NCBI GenBank assembly: GCA_016283095.1
Contig: JAEEMG010000082.1
Coordinates: 1 to 64,000 of the forward strand
Length of the DNA: 64,000 bases
Direction: 5' to 3'
Source: Paludibacteraceae bacterium
GTDB lineage: Bacteria; Bacteroidota; Bacteroidia; Bacteroidales; Paludibacteraceae
Below the pieces are notes generated by a model. The model ran no database searches, was not told where the DNA came from, and was given only the letters and a program-made list of their open reading frames with translations. Position numbers and translations under genes: made by a program. This document shows positions 60,596 to 64,000 of the stretch, piece after piece (within the stretch, counting starts at the first letter, position 1; every line of letters starts with the position of its first letter).

Positions 60596-61465
60596 ATGGA
60601 AACAAAAATATTCGATTTGAAGAAGGATTCAAAAAGGATTCTTTTCATCATTATAGCTGCCCTTCTAATGGCGGTCAACATCAAGACATTTGTGCAGGCA
60701 GGCAATCTTCTGCCTGGTGGTGCTACTGGTCTGACTCTCCTTATACAACGTATATTCAAACTTTTTTTTGATCTGGACATACCTTATTCTCCAATCAACA
60801 TCCTGCTGAATGCCGTCCCTGCATTTATCGGATTCAAGTTTATTGGAAAAAAGTTCACAATATACTCATGTCTGATGATCTTGCTTGTCGGTCTATTTGC
60901 AGATATGATACCTGCTTATACCATAACGGATGATGTTTTGCTTGTCTCTGTCTTCGGTGGTATCATCAACGGAGCCGCCATCAGTATTTGTCTGTCGGTC
61001 GAGTCGACGTCGGGTGGTACAGATTTCATTGCCATCTACATGTCTGAAAAGAAACATGTGGATTCATGGAATTTTGTGCTTGGCATCAACGCTGTCATCC
61101 TATCTGTCGCCGGACTTCTCTTCGGATGGGATAAGGCTCTCTATTCCATCATTTTCCAATATGCGTCTACTCAGATGATACACATACTTTTTCAGCATTA
61201 TCAGAAAGAGACATTGCTTATTGTCACCAAACAGCCTGAGTTAGTTTGTGGAATTATCGATTCTATGTGCCATCACGGAGCCACGATTATCAAAGCGGAA
61301 GGATCACATGAACATAAAGAGACTTCCATTGTATACTCTGTCGTCGGTAAAGATCAATATATTTCCATTGTCAGAGCCATAAAGAGAGAGGAACCAAACG
61401 CTTTTATTAATACAATAGATACTGAAAGCCTTACAGGAAGATTCTTTCAAAAGAAGACGGAATGA
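60596..61465 (+). CDS. YitT family membrane protein (DUF161/DUF2179)
   Basis: FVQAGNLLPGGATGLTLLIQRIF; STSGGTDFIAIYMS; C-terminal TKQPELVCGIIDSMCHHGATIIKAEGSHEHKE. Confidence 0.9.
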   Translation: METKIFDLKKDSKRILFIIIAALLMAVNIKTFVQAGNLLPGGATGLTLLIQRIFKLFFDLDIPYSPINILLNAVPAFIGFKFIGKKFTIYSCLMILLVGLFADMIPAYTITDDVLLVSVFGGIINGAAISICLSVESTSGGTDFIAIYMSEKKHVDSWNFVLGINAVILSVAGLLFGWDKALYSIIFQYASTQMIHILFQHYQKETLLIVTKQPELVCGIIDSMCHHGATIIKAEGSHEHKETSIVYSVVGKDQYISIVRAIKREEPNAFINTIDTESLTGRFFQKKTE

Positions 61466-61578
61466 TGTGAGCCAAAATCATTTGACAAAACAAACCAACT
61501 GCATTTTACGAGTTTGACAATATATAAAAAGGGACACTCATGTGAGTGCCCCTAATTAAAGTTGTATGTATTCAAGCA

Positions 61579-62244
61579 TTAGAAGTGTTTACACTTGAAT
61601 GTTTTTGGATTGTCCACAACACCATAAGTCAAATCGGGAGTAAATTGGATTTTATCCAACGATTCATACATATATTGGGTGTTGGCATTCCAATAACGGA
61701 ACACGACAGGCTCTGACTCATTACCTGTGCCGATGACTGTCAATAGAAAAACTCCATTGATGGATTTTCCTACTGCTCTACATTCATCGCCCACAAATGC
61801 GGCAAAGAGGTCGTTGCTTGTGGCGTCACCTTTCATGTCGGAAGGAAGTTGGTAAACCACAGTCATTGAATAAGCAAAGTCTCCATCAAATGCTACTGAT
61901 GTCCAACCAGGATTCTCAAATTTTTTGAAGACGGTGCTGGTATCTGGATCCCCTCCATCATCCCCTCCATCATCCCCTCCGTCATCACCTCCATCAGGAT
62001 CATCAACCTTTTTGTTGAGCTCCTCTTGCTTCTTGTTCAATTCCTCCTGCTTTTTATTTAAATCCTCTTGTTTCTTGTCCAAATCCTTTTGGGCTTTGGA
62101 AAGAGAGTCGAGCTTGGCAGACAAATCTCCTTGCATCTTTTTGATTTCTGCAAGGTCGTCGCTGTAATCCTCAGGATCGTCGCTACAAGAGAACAATCCT
62201 GAAGACAACATAGCGGCTGATATTATAAACAACCAATGTTTCAT
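61579..62244 (-). CDS. Lipoprotein with coiled-coil heptads, GGDD linker and C-terminal domain shared with neighbouring T9SS protein
   Basis: MKHWLFIISAAMLSSGLFSCSDD lipobox; KKQEDLNKKQEELNKKQEELNKK; GGDDGGDDGGDDGG. Confidence 0.8.
   Translation of the reverse strand: MKHWLFIISAAMLSSGLFSCSDDPEDYSDDLAEIKKMQGDLSAKLDSLSKAQKDLDKKQEDLNKKQEELNKKQEELNKKVDDPDGGDDGGDDGGDDGGDPDTSTVFKKFENPGWTSVAFDGDFAYSMTVVYQLPSDMKGDATSNDLFAAFVGDECRAVGKSINGVFLLTVIGTGNESEPVVFRYWNANTQYMYESLDKIQFTPDLTYGVVDNPKTFKCKHF
61950..62005. repeat. Tandem 12-nt repeats encoding GGDD
   Basis: ccctccatcatc units x ~4. Confidence 0.85.
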
Positions 62245-62258
62245 TCTCGTTAATTAAT

Positions 62259-64000
62259 TTATTTCTTTACTATTTTGAATGTCTTTGACTCACCGTTTTG
62301 AGTCACCTTCAACATGTATGAACCTGATGTGAACTTAGTCATGTTGACAAGTGCTTCCAATTTGTAGTCTGAAACCGACTCTTCAGTTGAATAAACAAGT
62401 TTACCAGTCAGATCAAAGATTTCGATTGTTACATCTTCTGCTTTGTCCATCATACCTGTTATGTTCAACATGTCTTCGACTGGGTTTGGATAAACTGCCA
62501 AAGCATCACCGATTCCATCAACATTGAAGTTCAGAATCACTGGACTCTTTGGAGTACCACAAACTTCATCGCCGACAAAAGAAAGTTGGTTAGAAGCAAC
62601 GTAAGTCACACCATCACGTTCCAAAGTGAAGCGGATGTTGTCGCCTGCATTAGCTGCAACATTGATGAATTGAAGAGCGTAGCCGTCTGTCAACTCGATT
62701 TCCTCAACGTCGTTCTCAACATTGCCAACGATTGCTCGTACGATATCGCCATCCATTTTCTCTGGAGCATAAGCGATGATGTTCATGTTCATCTCGAAGT
62801 CGGAAGCCTTTGTCTCAACAGGAGTAGCTGAACGTAAAGAAGACGATGTTGTAGGATACTTGAACTTCTTCGCGTCGCCTGCATTCTTCAACATATAACC
62901 ACTGTTTGGCATCATGCTCTTAAGTGAGCCGATCCAATTGTTTCCGTAATACATCGCGAATCCTTCGTTCGACTTGATTACATCACCCTCAGTAGCTTCA
63001 TAGTCAGCCAATGCCTCTTTTACAGTCATGCTGTAAGTTGGCAAGTAAGAAATGTAATTCCAAGACTTTCCGTTTACAGGGATTTCAGTAGAAGCCAAAT
63101 CTATGTCAGAACCAGATACAAACAATGTCTGATCATACTCTGAGTAGATCTTGAACATGCCTGTGTTGTTAAGAGTAACGCCTTCATTTACCCATGCTTT
63201 CATAGATGACGAGTAGTTTGCTGACTTGTTTTTGCTCTTCACAAAACTGTTGGCACCCCAGTTGCCATTTCCAAGATATGTATCCATGTCAGACATGCTT
63301 TCGTTCTTCAAATTGAATGAAACCCAGTTCCATCCCTTGTTCAATTGGATGTTCTGATACTTCAACGAATCGTTAGAGAATACAATCGGTTTGTCTGGTC
63401 TTCCCAAAACACTGTTGTTTACAAACATTGTAGACTCTGTTGCTTTAGCTCGTGACATAAGTCCCTTGCTTGCATCCCAGATGCGATACTCAACACTGTG
63501 AGATCTTGAGACTGAAGAATAAACAGTCATCAACGCATACCACATATCCAGTGTCTTGTCGTAGCTCATGTTTGCCATGCCGACACACTCTCCCTGATAG
63601 AATGCGGCCAACATATCCTTCTCGTCGTTAGAGAACTGACCGTCTACCTTGATCTGTGCGAATACAGCCATGCTGAACTCATATTTGCTTGGGTCAACGT
63701 TCCAGTCTGGTGTGCTGCCCTCTACTGTTACATTGAGAGCAAGTGGTTCAGTCACATTGTTAGAGTTAGTCAAATATACCACCTCATTGTATGTGCCGAC
63801 TGCCAATGATGGATCAACTTCAAACTTGATAGTCTGCTTCTCCAAAGGTTTGATTGAACCTGACTCAGAAGATGCATTCAACCATGAAGGCATGTTGTTG
63901 AGTCTGTAGTTGATGATAGAACCGCCATTGTTGACGATTGGCATCTCAAACTCGTAAGACTCACCCTCTTTCTTTTCGATTGTCACAGCATCGTCCATCC
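62259..64000 (-). CDS. T9SS-secreted protein with type A sorting domain; N-terminus beyond window
   Basis: BACON-like ..VNNGGSIINYRLNNMPSWLNAS; LAVYPNPVEDMLNITGMM...GSYMLKVTQNGESKTFKIVKK; frame open to window end. Confidence 0.82.
   Translation of the reverse strand, partial: MDDAVTIEKKEGESYEFEMPIVNNGGSIINYRLNNMPSWLNASSESGSIKPLEKQTIKFEVDPSLAVGTYNEVVYLTNSNNVTEPLALNVTVEGSTPDWNVDPSKYEFSMAVFAQIKVDGQFSNDEKDMLAAFYQGECVGMANMSYDKTLDMWYALMTVYSSVSRSHSVEYRIWDASKGLMSRAKATESTMFVNNSVLGRPDKPIVFSNDSLKYQNIQLNKGWNWVSFNLKNESMSDMDTYLGNGNWGANSFVKSKNKSANYSSSMKAWVNEGVTLNNTGMFKIYSEYDQTLFVSGSDIDLASTEIPVNGKSWNYISYLPTYSMTVKEALADYEATEGDVIKSNEGFAMYYGNNWIGSLKSMMPNSGYMLKNAGDAKKFKYPTTSSSLRSATPVETKASDFEMNMNIIAYAPEKMDGDIVRAIVGNVENDVEEIELTDGYALQFINVAANAGDNIRFTLERDGVTYVASNQLSFVGDEVCGTPKSPVILNFNVDGIGDALAVYPNPVEDMLNITGMMDKAEDVTIEIFDLTGKLVYSTEESVSDYKLEALVNMTKFTSGSYMLKVTQNGESKTFKIVKK

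Overview
This 64 kb window is a Bacteroidetes-type chromosome segment. The phylum is inferred from TAnnTTTG-type promoters, T9SS sorting domains, SusC-like signatures and the tuf-trnW-secE-nusG-rplKAJL-rpoBC order. In order it contains: the 3' part of tuf, tRNA-Trp, secE, nusG, rplK/A/J/L, rpoB, rpoC and a DUF3467 gene; an AAA ATPase (DUF234-like); a GDYXXLXY/DUF2157 pair; a zinc phospholipase C/S1-P1-like protein; two tandem DUF4139 paralogs, one with an embedded SusC-type plug; a GH43+CBM6 protein; a RAYT-type (Y1/HUH) transposase among REP-like palindromes; dnaE; a tandemly duplicated two-gene cassette (collagen/tail-fibre-like repeat protein + C25 gingipain-like T9SS protease); a secreted hypothetical protein; a large CoA-dehydratase activase; a TPR protein; xerD, aroQ, pyk and ribF; a hemerythrin/ScdA-like LuxR regulator; tRNA-Ser and tRNA-Lys; clpB; a GLUG-repeat protein flanked by duplicated clpB-3'-end/terminator sequence; a YitT-family protein; a lipoprotein; and a truncated T9SS cargo protein. 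The strongest items for follow-up are: (i) the RAYT gene flanked by ~80-nt direct repeats carrying its REP palindrome, with further copies over ~24 kb; (ii) the ~4.3 kb duplicated fibre/protease cassette, with near-identical ends, diverged cores and a conserved ~265-nt leader with competing hairpins; (iii) a second palindromic repeat inserted in frame in GH43; (iv) the plug domain inside DUF4139; (v) the clpB-end duplication around the GLUG gene. No CRISPR array, rRNA or prophage was seen. All calls come from reading sequence and supplied ORF translations; no database search was run.
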